Below are positions 7,729 through 15,479 of a DNA stretch of 32,219 bases, one piece after another. The notes below the pieces were generated by a model. That model did not search any database and was not told where the DNA came from. It saw only the letters and a list, made by a program, of their open reading frames with translations. Source of the stretch: CBDAPI01 sp964565865 (GTDB taxonomy: Bacteria; Acidobacteriota; UBA6911; RPQK01; CBDAPI01); NCBI GenBank assembly GCA_964565865.1, contig CAZMGM010000026.1, positions 1 through 32,219 of the forward strand. The letters are read 5' to 3'. The translations under genes and the position numbers were made by a program. The stretch's first letter is position 1. Every line of letters begins with the position of its first letter.

Positions 7729-9615
7729 ATGAACGACAAGCTCGAGAAAATCTCTGATCACCTGTACCGTCTGGCTGACATCTGCAACGTTTATCTGATC
7801 GTTGCCGACGGCCGAGGGCTTTTGGTCGACACGGGTTCGGGCGCAATCCTGGACTCCCTGCCTCAGCTAGGCAGGCTTGAAGTCGAGGTCGTCCTGCATA
7901 CCCACCACCACCGCGATCAGTGCGTGGGTACGCCTCGACTGCGGGATCAGGGGGCGAGTGTAATCGTGCCCGAATACGAACAGCACCTGTTCGATCGGGC
8001 TGAGCTCTTCTGGCAGTCAAGAAGGACATTCGATAATTACAACGATCGAAACACCTTCTTCTCGATCGGAGCGGACATTCCCGTCGACTCCGTGCTCGAA
8101 GACTACGAAATTTTCAAATGGCGCGATTACGAATTCTTTGTCCTTCCGGCCAAAGGACACACCTTAGGCTCAGTAGCTCTCATCTCAAAAATCGACGGCC
8201 GTAGGGTTGCTTTCACGGGGGATTTGTGCGCGGCCGACGGTAAGTTGTATCAGCTGCACGCAATGGAATATACCTACGCCGCAATGGAGGGCATTGTCTT
8301 CACACTGCAATCGATTCAGGCCCTGCGAAAGAAAGACGTCGATCTCTGCCTTCCTTCCCACGGAGAAGCGATCACAAACGTTTCACGAGATCTGAAAAAG
8401 CTGGAAGGTCGTCTGATGAAGTGCGTCGGTCTGGGCAGGGGAATGCGCATTTGCGGTCGTCACAGCATACCGGAGAACATCTTCCTGCCAAGATCTCCTT
8501 TCATTCAACTCTCCAGGCACTTGTTGTGGGGCGGACCCTGGACCTGCTCAAACTTTTATGTACTCCTCAGCGAGAGTAAGAAGGCAATGTTCTTCGACTA
8601 CGGCCATGCCTACTTTCCCCATATGCACATCTGGGCGGACCATGACGGCAACGAGACGATGCGTTTCGTCGAACACCATCTGGATGAGCTGAGTGAGGAC
8701 TACTCGGTTGAAGAGATCGAACTCGTCTTGGCCACCCACATTCACGACGACCACACGTGCGGCATTCCCTACCTGCAGCGCCACCATGGAACACGGTGCT
8801 GGGCACTGGAGGAAGTCGCCCAGATCCTTGAGAACCCGGCGGCTTGGGCGAGTACACCCTGTGTCTTTCCGAAGCCGATCCGCATCGACCGTCGTCTCAC
8901 AGACGGAGAACGGTTTCAGTGGCAGGAGTATGAACTGGAGATCTTCTTCGCTCCCGGACAGACAGAGTTTCACTCCGTCGTGTCGGTGATGGTGGACGGC
9001 AAGAAGGTGGCTTTTACGGGAGACAACTACTTCGTTGAGGAGATTCTCGAGGCTGGAAGCGTCAAATTGCGTCCGTTTCAGACGACCGTCCTGAGAAACA
9101 GTTTCCAGCTGCACATGCACCGCCGGTGCGCAGAGGTCATGAAAAGAATCAGTCCAGAAATGATCTGTCCGGGTCATGGTGAAGTGCTGGCCTGCACGAA
9201 AGATGACCTCGATCGATACTGCGATTTCATAGACCGAAAAGAGACTGTTTTTCGCGAGCTTGTGGGTGAACCAGCTGATCACTACATCGATCTCTTCTGG
9301 GTACGCCTACTGCCCTATCTCTCTGTTGTGGAGCCGGGAGAGGAATTGGAGTACCGGCTGCTAGTTCGAAATAATTTTGGAAGAACGGTTCGCTACGATG
9401 CCCGGCTTCTGGCGCCTCCAGGCTGGAGCGTCTCGCCCCGATTCTCGAGTCTGACTTTGGAGGCAGGGTCTCGAGGGGAAATAACATTGCGTTCGGCAGC
9501 ACCCTCGGAAGCGGACAATATTCGTCGCCTGATGACGGCAGAAATAAGCGTAGACGGAGAATCTCAGGGCCCGGTGGCGGAAGCACTCGTCAGGGTACAG
9601 CGCCCTCAAGCATAG
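7729..9615 (+). CDS. Fused double metallo-beta-lactamase-fold protein with C-terminal beta domain
   Basis: A 628-residue protein with two MBL hydrolase domains. Domain 1 (about 10-235) has LVDTG (32-36), HTHHHRDQ (57-64), GHTLGS (H144), FTGDL (D165) and PSHGE (H211); the last His of the HxHxDH motif is Gln64. Domain 2 (about 275-510) has THIHDDH (H337, H339, D341, H342), H415, FTGDN (D432) and CPGHGE (H483), a complete two-metal site. Residues 530-628 look like an Ig-like or NEW3-type beta domain (VEPGEELEYRLLVRNN). No signal peptide is visible, so it is probably cytoplasmic. The start has GGAAGG about 5 bases upstream. The Nramp-like transporter gene follows after 50 bases, so the two are likely one operon. 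The substrate is unknown; MBL-fold enzymes include hydrolases, lactonases and nucleases. Confidence 0.88.
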   Translation: MNDKLEKISDHLYRLADICNVYLIVADGRGLLVDTGSGAILDSLPQLGRLEVEVVLHTHHHRDQCVGTPRLRDQGASVIVPEYEQHLFDRAELFWQSRRTFDNYNDRNTFFSIGADIPVDSVLEDYEIFKWRDYEFFVLPAKGHTLGSVALISKIDGRRVAFTGDLCAADGKLYQLHAMEYTYAAMEGIVFTLQSIQALRKKDVDLCLPSHGEAITNVSRDLKKLEGRLMKCVGLGRGMRICGRHSIPENIFLPRSPFIQLSRHLLWGGPWTCSNFYVLLSESKKAMFFDYGHAYFPHMHIWADHDGNETMRFVEHHLDELSEDYSVEEIELVLATHIHDDHTCGIPYLQRHHGTRCWALEEVAQILENPAAWASTPCVFPKPIRIDRRLTDGERFQWQEYELEIFFAPGQTEFHSVVSVMVDGKKVAFTGDNYFVEEILEAGSVKLRPFQTTVLRNSFQLHMHRRCAEVMKRISPEMICPGHGEVLACTKDDLDRYCDFIDRKETVFRELVGEPADHYIDLFWVRLLPYLSVVEPGEELEYRLLVRNNFGRTVRYDARLLAPPGWSVSPRFSSLTLEAGSRGEITLRSAAPSEADNIRRLMTAEISVDGESQGPVAEALVRVQRPQA

Positions 9616-9665
9616 ACCGTGCCAGCTTAATAACGATCGAAATTCGGAGCTTCTACGGAGCAACC

Positions 9666-11591
9666 ATGGACAATACAGGATCTCAGACCAATGAAACAGT
9701 CGCTGCGGGGATGCTTCCGTCCTGGACGGTGGGGAACCTGCCGGCGCCGCCCAGTCTAGGCTGGCGCAGTTGGGCAGGGTTGCTCGGGCCAGGTGTTTTG
9801 ATCGCCGGCGCTTCAATCGGTTCCGGGGAGTGGCTGGCAGGCCCCGGCGTGACGGCTCAATATGGTGGCACGCTGCTCTGGGTGGCAACGCTGAGCATCG
9901 TGGCCCAGGTCTTTTGCAACCTGGAATTCCTGCGCTACACCCTGTATTGCGGCGAACCGATCCTGGTCGGCGCCTTTCGAACCAAGCCCGGACCCAAGGT
10001 TTGGACCGTCGTTTACGCCATTCTGGAGTTTGGCCACATCTGGCCGTACAACGTGGCCAGTGCCTCGGTGGCTGTGGCTGCAATCGCGCTCGGTCATCTT
10101 CCACGCGCTGAGGACAGCACGTTTGTACATGTGCTCAGTTGCGTGTTGTTCCTGCTCGCTTTCACACCGCTCATCTTCGGAGGCACGGTGTACAAGACGC
10201 TGGAACGGATCATGACCGCTAAACTGGTGTTGGTTTTGATCTTTCTCTGTTTCGTGACCGCGTTTTTCATTTCGCCAGCGTCGATGTACGAGGTGGGAAC
10301 CGGCTTTCTCCGCTTCGGCCAGATCCCTTTGCGCGCCCATACCATTGTCTCCGGCCGTCACTTCACCCTTTACGAGCAGGACGGCAGTGATTCGTATCGA
10401 GTGTCGGGCACCGTCGAAACGACGGGAACAGTCGTCACTGAGTTTCGGGTGGGAGAGGTTGTGTACAAGATCAACGACCAGGTTCCCGCTGGCTATGCTT
10501 CGCGCCGGGACCAGATGGTCGCCCGTGCCGAGGGACTGTCCCGGCCGGGACGATTCTTCTTCGAACAAGCGGAAAACAAGGTCACCCTGACCGCCCAGGG
10601 GGCGATCGACAGGCAAGACGCGGGCTGGCACCTCGACCGGGTCACCATAGCCGATGAGTCTGGCCGGAGAACCTACCAGCGGCTGGACGATATACCCGAG
10701 CGAGAATTGCGAGAGAGCGTGGGGGAACTGACGCGGAATCAGGGCCTGCGTCGAGTTCAGTTAATTGGCTACGTGCGCGAAAAGGGACAACTGCCCGAGC
10801 TGGACTGGGCGCTGATTGCCGTGTTCGCCTCCATCGCCGGCGCAGGCGGCCTGACGAATGTGCTTTTGTCCAATTACGCCCGCGACAAAGGATGGGGTAT
10901 GGGAGCCCACGTGGGAGCGATCGCCAGCGCCGTGGGCGGCAGGACCGTCACCCTCTCGCACGTTGGCCAGGTGTTTCACCCCACCGCGGAAAACATGATG
11001 CGGTGGCGGGGCTGGATCCGACACATCGTCCGTGACCAGGCGGTGGTCTGGATGCTTTGCTGTTTCATCGGCATGGCTCTGCCCTGCATGATGTCGCTGG
11101 AGTTCATCCGAAATGCCCCGGTGGCGGGAATCCGAGTGGCGGGCATGACCGCGGAGGGGATCGATAACCAATACCCCGGTTACGGGTTGTGGATCATGAC
11201 GCTGGCGGTTGGCTTCCTCATCTTGTACCCGGGCCAGATCCTCTCCGGTGACACGATCCCCAGGCGGTGGTGTGACATCATGTGGACGGCCAGTGCCCGA
11301 GTTCGTCGCATGGGTGAGCATCGAGTGAAACAAATTTACTATGGCCTGATGGCAGTAACAGGAGTATGGGGACTGGTAATCCTGATCTTTCTGGAGCCGC
11401 TCGCAATTCTCAAGGTTGCCGGCGTCTTGATGAATCTGGGCCTGGGCACCTCGGCTCTTCACTCACTGTACATCAATTGCACGCTGCTTCCCCCGGCGGT
11501 ACGGCCCAACTGGTTCATCCGAGTGGGGGTGGTGTTTTGCGGCCTGTTCTTCTTCGGGATCAGCGGCATTGTGTTCGTGTCGCTGCTATGA
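9666..11591 (+). CDS. Nramp-like divalent metal transporter with a large soluble insertion
   Basis: A 641-residue polytopic membrane protein of the Nramp/APC-fold superfamily. TM1 reads GPGVLIAGASIGSGEWLAGP (41-60), the position of the canonical DPGN metal motif, which is replaced by GASIGSGEW. The TM6 region is AGAGGLTNVLLSNYARDKGW, without the canonical MPH motif. Membrane segments cover about 38-215 and 380-641. Between them lies a soluble stretch of roughly 155 residues (222-378) absent from standard MntH (about 410-440 residues). The altered TM1 and TM6 suggest a substrate other than Mn or Fe, or a different coordination (inference). GGAG lies about 5 bases before ATG. It follows the double-MBL gene closely, and an inverted repeat lies at its end. 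Confidence 0.85.
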   Translation: MDNTGSQTNETVAAGMLPSWTVGNLPAPPSLGWRSWAGLLGPGVLIAGASIGSGEWLAGPGVTAQYGGTLLWVATLSIVAQVFCNLEFLRYTLYCGEPILVGAFRTKPGPKVWTVVYAILEFGHIWPYNVASASVAVAAIALGHLPRAEDSTFVHVLSCVLFLLAFTPLIFGGTVYKTLERIMTAKLVLVLIFLCFVTAFFISPASMYEVGTGFLRFGQIPLRAHTIVSGRHFTLYEQDGSDSYRVSGTVETTGTVVTEFRVGEVVYKINDQVPAGYASRRDQMVARAEGLSRPGRFFFEQAENKVTLTAQGAIDRQDAGWHLDRVTIADESGRRTYQRLDDIPERELRESVGELTRNQGLRRVQLIGYVREKGQLPELDWALIAVFASIAGAGGLTNVLLSNYARDKGWGMGAHVGAIASAVGGRTVTLSHVGQVFHPTAENMMRWRGWIRHIVRDQAVVWMLCCFIGMALPCMMSLEFIRNAPVAGIRVAGMTAEGIDNQYPGYGLWIMTLAVGFLILYPGQILSGDTIPRRWCDIMWTASARVRRMGEHRVKQIYYGLMAVTGVWGLVILIFLEPLAILKVAGVLMNLGLGTSALHSLYINCTLLPPAVRPNWFIRVGVVFCGLFFFGISGIVFVSLL

Positions 11592-11596
11592 GAATC

Positions 11597-11636
11597 CTTC
11601 TTAGCGGAGACGTTGGCACTTTTCCCGTCTAAGAAG
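11597..11636. terminator. Inverted repeat between converging genes
   Basis: CTTCTTAG (11597-11604) and CTAAGAAG (11629-11636) are perfect 8-base inverted arms, with an inner GACG/CGTC pair. The repeat lies between the converging Nramp-like gene and the small membrane protein gene, so it could end transcription from both sides. No strong U-tract is present. Confidence 0.35.
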
Positions 11637-11656
11637 ATACGAAACCCTTACGTTTT

Positions 11657-11941
11657 TCACTCTTCCCGGGGTGAAAACAACGCTTCAATGATGCTCCTGT
11701 CAGACGGCAGGGGCGTCGCCAGAATCAGTTTCCCATCTGCAGGCAACTGCCCCCTCAAGTAGCAGTAGGTAAGAATATAGATCATCATCACCAGCAATAT
11801 CGCAACGACGACCAGCGCTTCACGGCGTGCGTTTTTGTAGGTTTTCCATTCCGGAGGGCTCATCGACTGATCTTCCTTCGATATCTGATCGTCTTCTGTC
11901 ATCGTCATCGCCTTTACGGGCCCACTCCACCCTGTCATCAA
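11657..11941 (-). CDS. Small single-pass membrane protein of unknown function
   Basis: Up to 94 residues; the true start may be an internal Met at 11908 or 11902 because the first residues look unconserved. There is an acidic N-terminus (MTEDDQISKEDQ), a basic stretch (YKNARREA), one strong membrane helix (LVVVAILLVMMIYILTYCYL) and a charged tail. The layout, with a charged ARREAL segment before a helix ending in YCYL, recalls small subunits that sit beside sodium-solute symporters (DUF997-like), but no symporter gene adjoins it. I do not recognise a specific family with confidence. The 280 bases upstream (11942-12221) show no further gene. Confidence 0.55.
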   Translation of the reverse strand: MMTGWSGPVKAMTMTEDDQISKEDQSMSPPEWKTYKNARREALVVVAILLVMMIYILTYCYLRGQLPADGKLILATPLPSDRSIIEALFSPREE

Positions 11942-12221
11942 CCTGGAAGAGAGTCGAACGTTTGCGCTGGTCCAGCTGCTCCCTATTCACCGGGCGCTGC
12001 CCAACTATACGAAATGAGATAACGCAGTGCTCAACGGAATAGTGCCGGTGTAACCGCCTACGATGGCATGGGCCTGTGTGGTACACTAACGGCGCCACTT
12101 CAGACAGGGCCTCCTGGGCTGGTAAACAACGAAAACTGAAGGCCCGTTACGATCTCCCCTCGGAGTTCACTCCAATAAGTGGCTTGCGAATCGCAGACAG
12201 TCGATTCTCCCTCCTTTTCCC

Positions 12222-13409
12222 GTGATTGCTGAAGGTGAAGATCCAACGATAAAGATGGCGCGTGTCAAAGCAATCTCCCTGACGGATTTCAACTGGAGCG
12301 GGGGCCTGTTTCTGATTGGCTATCACCTCGCCCTGCTGATTTCACTGCCCCTTTACTTGGTTTATGTGCCCTTGAACGTCGGCCTGATCACGTCGGCCTT
12401 CCTACTCTATTTGCTCGGGGCTCTGGGCATCACTGCCGGATACCACAGGTTTTATTCCCACAAGACCTACCAGCCCCACACCTTACTGGAAGTTGCTCTG
12501 CTCTTGGTGGGGACTATGGCGACTCAGGGGAGTGCCCTCCGCTGGGCCTACGATCACCGTCTGCATCACCGTTATGTGGACACCGAGAAGGATCCTTACA
12601 GAACCAGCGAGGGCTTCTGGTATTCCCACCTGTTATGGATGTTCAAAAAGCGGGGATTATTCGAAGAGCAACGGGTAGCGGATCTTATGAAAAACAGGCT
12701 GGTCCGTTTTCAAGATCAACACTACGCGCTGCTGCTGGTGCTCACCAATGTTGCCCCGGTGCTATTCCTGGGGTGGTTGTTCAATGACTACATAGGCGCC
12801 ATCGTCATCGCTTTGCTAGCTCGCATGTTTTTGGTTCACCATTGCACGTGGTTCATCAACTCGCTGGCCCACATGTGGGGATCCAGGCCATTCTCAACAG
12901 AGCATTCGGCCGTCAACAATTGGATCGTGGCGCTGCTCACGATGGGAGAGGGATACCACAACTATCATCACACTTTTTCTGGCGACTACCGCAACGGTGT
13001 GAGATTTTACCAATACGACATCACGAAAGTTTTCATCTGGCTGGCCAGCAAGCTAGGGTTAGCTGCCGGGCTCAGAAAAGTAAACGCCTCCACAATCAAG
13101 AAGAAGCTCGTGTTGCAGGATCGCAAGCTGATGCTGGAAGAGATCGGGGACAAAGATCAACTCACCATGGTTGAGTTGAAAAAGGAGATTGTTAAGATTT
13201 CCGACAGCCTGGTCGCCAAGCTGAGCGATTGGGAAAGACTCAAGCAGCGTCTCACCTCTATGAAGAGGGCCAGCCCAGACCGAGCCCTCACGCAAAAGTT
13301 GCGCCTTGAACTTCGGACACTCAAGAAAAGCATCCGTAAAGAAACTCGATCCTGGTCTAGGCTACTGCAGGTGGTCATAGCTAAGAGGGAACGGAGGGCC
13401 CGAGTCTAA
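12222..13409 (+). CDS. Acyl-CoA delta-9-type fatty acid desaturase with a charged C-terminal tail
   Basis: A 395-residue integral-membrane di-iron desaturase that would insert a double bond in a fatty acyl chain and so control membrane fluidity. The three histidine boxes are intact: HRFYSH (75-80), HRLHHRYVDT (112-121) and GEGYHNYHH (242-250). Four hydrophobic segments lie at about 28-70, 88-104, 168-185 and 188-206. The enzyme core ends near 285. Residues 290-395 are a highly charged, Lys/Arg/Glu-rich, probably coiled-coil tail that is not part of the standard enzyme. The start is uncertain: GTG 12222 or ATG 12255 (12 codons in), neither with a strong ribosome site. The gene stands alone. 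Confidence 0.92.
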   Translation: MIAEGEDPTIKMARVKAISLTDFNWSGGLFLIGYHLALLISLPLYLVYVPLNVGLITSAFLLYLLGALGITAGYHRFYSHKTYQPHTLLEVALLLVGTMATQGSALRWAYDHRLHHRYVDTEKDPYRTSEGFWYSHLLWMFKKRGLFEEQRVADLMKNRLVRFQDQHYALLLVLTNVAPVLFLGWLFNDYIGAIVIALLARMFLVHHCTWFINSLAHMWGSRPFSTEHSAVNNWIVALLTMGEGYHNYHHTFSGDYRNGVRFYQYDITKVFIWLASKLGLAAGLRKVNASTIKKKLVLQDRKLMLEEIGDKDQLTMVELKKEIVKISDSLVAKLSDWERLKQRLTSMKRASPDRALTQKLRLELRTLKKSIRKETRSWSRLLQVVIAKRERRARV

Positions 13410-13447
13410 ATGCTCTTCGGGGCCGCGGCGGGTCCTGCTGACTCCGA

Positions 13448-13747
13448 ATGAAACGCTCGCCACTGTTCGATCAGATGAGAAATCGGCGAATAGTTAGGAT
13501 CTTTGTCCTGGACAGCTACTTCGTGGCCCTGACCATTCGTGTTCCGCGCATGCCCGTTCTCGGTGAGGCATTGATAGGAGATACCTTTGATCTAGGACCG
13601 AGTGGTAAGGGCACGAACCAGGCAGTCGGAGTAAGCCGACGGGGTGCTGATGCAGGGTTGCTCGCCTGTGTGGGTGGGGATGACGTCTTCGGGGACATGG
13701 CCCTCGAGCTTTACGACAAGGAAGGCATTTCCACGGAGCAAGGTTAA
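13448..13747 (+). pseudogene. Truncated ribokinase-like (PfkB family) sugar kinase
   Basis: About 100 residues that match only the N-terminal third of a PfkB sugar kinase of about 300 residues. The recognisable parts are RVPRMPVLGEALIGDTFDLG, then PSGKGTNQAVGVSRRGADAG (the ribokinase GGKGANQA signature with Gly to Ser) and GDDVFGDMALELYDKEGIST. The natural start may be ATG 13475 (MRNRRIV). The frame ends at TAA 13745, and the rest, including the catalytic GAGD region, is missing; the next 20 bases lead straight into the 3' end of the converging hxlB gene. It cannot be a functional kinase. It was probably part of the neighbouring sugar-phosphate cluster before a deletion (inference). Confidence 0.75.
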
Positions 13748-13765
13748 CACGGGTCTCGGGACCGA

Positions 13766-14332
13766 CTATTCTAGGTTGGCGTGCCGCCCGAACATAGTGG
13801 ATGGCAAGACACCCTTTCTTTCCATAACCAGCAGGATGAGCGCATCCAGGACGAGAAGCAGGCTCTGCTCGAAGAGTGAACCCATGGGCTGGATCGATGC
13901 ATGTGCGAGCTGGCGCCGAACCTTCGGTGACGGCGCGGGGATGACCAACACCGTGTCGGCCAGGCGAGCGATCGGGGAGTCTTCGTCGATCGTAACGTGC
14001 GCCAGCCGGGCCCCTACTCGCTGCTTAGCCTCTTCTGCCATGACCATGAGGCTCCCGGTAGCTCCCGATCCAGAAGCCACAAACAGGAGATCCCGCTGAC
14101 CAAGCGCGGGTGTAACCGTTTCGCCTGCCACGTAGGCGCGCAAACCGAGATGCACCAGTCGCAGGCAGAAGGCCCTTGCCATCAGCCCGGACCGCCCTGC
14201 TCCCGCAACGATGATCTGTTCCGCTTTCTCGATCTCATCGACGAGGGCGTCTGCCTGTCCGTCCGAAACCCCGGAGAGCGTCGTCCTGATCTCATCGACT
14301 ACGGTTTGCGTAAACTCTGATGCCTGCTTCAT
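13766..14332 (-). CDS. hxlB: 6-phospho-3-hexuloisomerase
   Basis: A 188-residue SIS-domain isomerase that converts D-arabino-3-hexulose 6-phosphate to fructose 6-phosphate in the ribulose monophosphate route. The SIS fold signature VAGAGRSGLMARAF (42-55) and ASGSGATGS (86-94) are present, as is the C-terminal GSLFEQSLLLVLDALI segment typical of HxlB. Its ATG overlaps the stop of hxlA by 4 bases (ATGA, 14332-14329), so translation is coupled. The length is standard. The partner gene makes the assignment much stronger than the SIS fold alone. Its physiological role could be formaldehyde fixation or, run in reverse, supply of ribulose 5-phosphate. Confidence 0.92.
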   Translation of the reverse strand: MKQASEFTQTVVDEIRTTLSGVSDGQADALVDEIEKAEQIIVAGAGRSGLMARAFCLRLVHLGLRAYVAGETVTPALGQRDLLFVASGSGATGSLMVMAEEAKQRVGARLAHVTIDEDSPIARLADTVLVIPAPSPKVRRQLAHASIQPMGSLFEQSLLLVLDALILLVMERKGVLPSTMFGRHANLE

Positions 14333-14955
14333 TGCATTGCCTTCTTGATCTGGAGTGCCGCCAGTCTTCTATCTCGAGCCTTCATAATAGCGCCGCCGAC
14401 GACAACGATGGCAGGATTCAGAGCGGCGATGGGGCGCACGGTGTCGAGGGTGATGCCTCCAGCTACGGCCGGTTGAGCATGTTGAAGTACTTGGTTGAGA
14501 ATCTCCAGATCGGCTGCCGAATGCCTCCCTCCGGTCTGCCGGTCAAAGGCAGTATGTACGCACACGTAGTGCACTCCCATTCGGTCCACTTCAGTCCCGC
14601 GGGTCTCAATATCCTGAACGGCAATCATATCCACCATGACCTCACCACCGCAGCGAGACGCGGCTGAGAGGGTGGCCTGGATCGTGGCATCGTGAGCAAC
14701 TCCGAGTACCGTTACGATGTCCGCTCCCGCCTGAAAAGCGAGTTTTGCCTCGTGCTCTCCAGCATCCATAATCTTGAGATCGGCCAGCAGGGTCATCAAC
14801 GGGAACGCCCTTCGCAGGTCGCGCACCGCCTGCATCCCTTCCTGGAGGATGAAAGGGGTTCCCATTTCTGCGATATCGATGATGTCGGCGACTTCACCGA
14901 TAATCTCGGGTGCCTCGTCTATGTCCACGAGATCGAGTGAGAATTGTAACTTCAT
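14329..14955 (-). CDS. hxlA: 3-hexulose-6-phosphate synthase
   Basis: A 208-residue (beta/alpha)8 enzyme of the orotidine-phosphate-decarboxylase superfamily that condenses formaldehyde with ribulose 5-phosphate to hexulose 6-phosphate, or does the reverse. Recognisable parts are MKLQFSLDLVD, the metal-site region LLADLKIMDAGEHE, VHTAFDRQ and the phosphate-binding VAGGITLDTV and VVGGAI loops. The frame is open 79 codons further upstream, but family alignment and the loss of sensible sequence put the start at ATG 14955. 3-keto-gulonate-6-phosphate decarboxylase is the main look-alike; the coupled hxlB gene argues for HPS. A palindrome and a possible promoter lie about 80-110 bases upstream. 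Confidence 0.92.
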   Translation of the reverse strand: MKLQFSLDLVDIDEAPEIIGEVADIIDIAEMGTPFILQEGMQAVRDLRRAFPLMTLLADLKIMDAGEHEAKLAFQAGADIVTVLGVAHDATIQATLSAASRCGGEVMVDMIAVQDIETRGTEVDRMGVHYVCVHTAFDRQTGGRHSAADLEILNQVLQHAQPAVAGGITLDTVRPIAALNPAIVVVGGAIMKARDRRLAALQIKKAMQ

Positions 14956-15034
14956 ATCTCTGTCAATCCGACATGGGCACGCTGCCCGGTACCCAGAAGT
15001 CAGATCTGCGAAATGGCTGTCGAATAAAGCCCAC

Positions 15035-15065
15035 GATATACTTAATAATTGTCGTATGTCATACG
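15035..15065 (-). promoter_or_regulatory. Possible hxlAB promoter with a 13-bp palindromic operator
   Basis: CGTATG-T-CATACG (15053-15065) is a perfect palindrome about a central base. Read on the minus strand, ATGACA (15062-15057) and TATATC (15040-15035) are separated by 16 bases and could be -35 and -10 boxes, so the palindrome would cover the -35. The form GTATGACATAC recalls operators of GntR/FadR-type regulators. No regulator gene is visible in the window. Confidence 0.45.
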
Positions 15066-15180
15066 TATTCGGGTTGTACGGTGGAATGGCTTCGTTATGC
15101 TCGTTTCTGCCTGAATCGATCCGAGACTTGGTATGGTGTGGAATGTGGATATCCCTAGCAGTCCTTGGTGAAAGTAGCGA

Positions 15181-15409
15181 GAGGTAGCGCAAATCGACAT
15201 TCTTCGAGCCTGGATCGACCAGGGGGCTGGTTCTGCTCCTTCTGCGCTATGCCCTCTCTTTCGGTAATTACCAGTTGATGATCACTCTGGCGCCGGCACT
15301 TCTGTGGTTGCTCTTGGCTACGGACCGGCGGGGCATGCTGCAGATGCGCGTTGTCAGCATAGCGTCTCTTTTCGTAGCCTTGAGCTTCAGCCAGTACTGT
15401 TGCTCGTGA
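15181..15409 (+). pseudogene. Possible remnants of one or two genes
   Basis: One frame (15190 onwards) gives QIDILRAWIDQGA, which is like the end of planctomycete-type cytochrome c domains (EIALLRRWIDQGA). A second frame from 15227 gives 60 codons of hydrophobic sequence (LSFGNYQLMITLAPALLWLL) that ends at TGA 15407-15409. Neither has a plausible start. They may be scraps of decayed genes or chance. The resemblance of the first is suggestive only. Confidence 0.25.
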
Positions 15410-15479
15410 TTTTATCGCGGAGTGATCCACCGGTCGCTCGGTTACGCGCAATAGAAGCCGGGTGCGAAAAAGATCCATC

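Noticed and set aside
8548..9282. 244-codon antisense frame over the double-MBL gene
   Set aside because: His/Val-rich sequence that is the mirror of the metal motifs on the other strand; no start signal.
9813..10631. 272-codon antisense frame over the Nramp-like gene
   Set aside because: Low-complexity polar sequence opposite a membrane protein gene; an artefact of GC bias.
14956..15192. 79-residue N-terminal extension of hexulose-phosphate synthase
   Set aside because: The extra residues are not like the family, and a promoter-like region with a palindrome lies within it. The MKLQFSLDLVD start fits the family.
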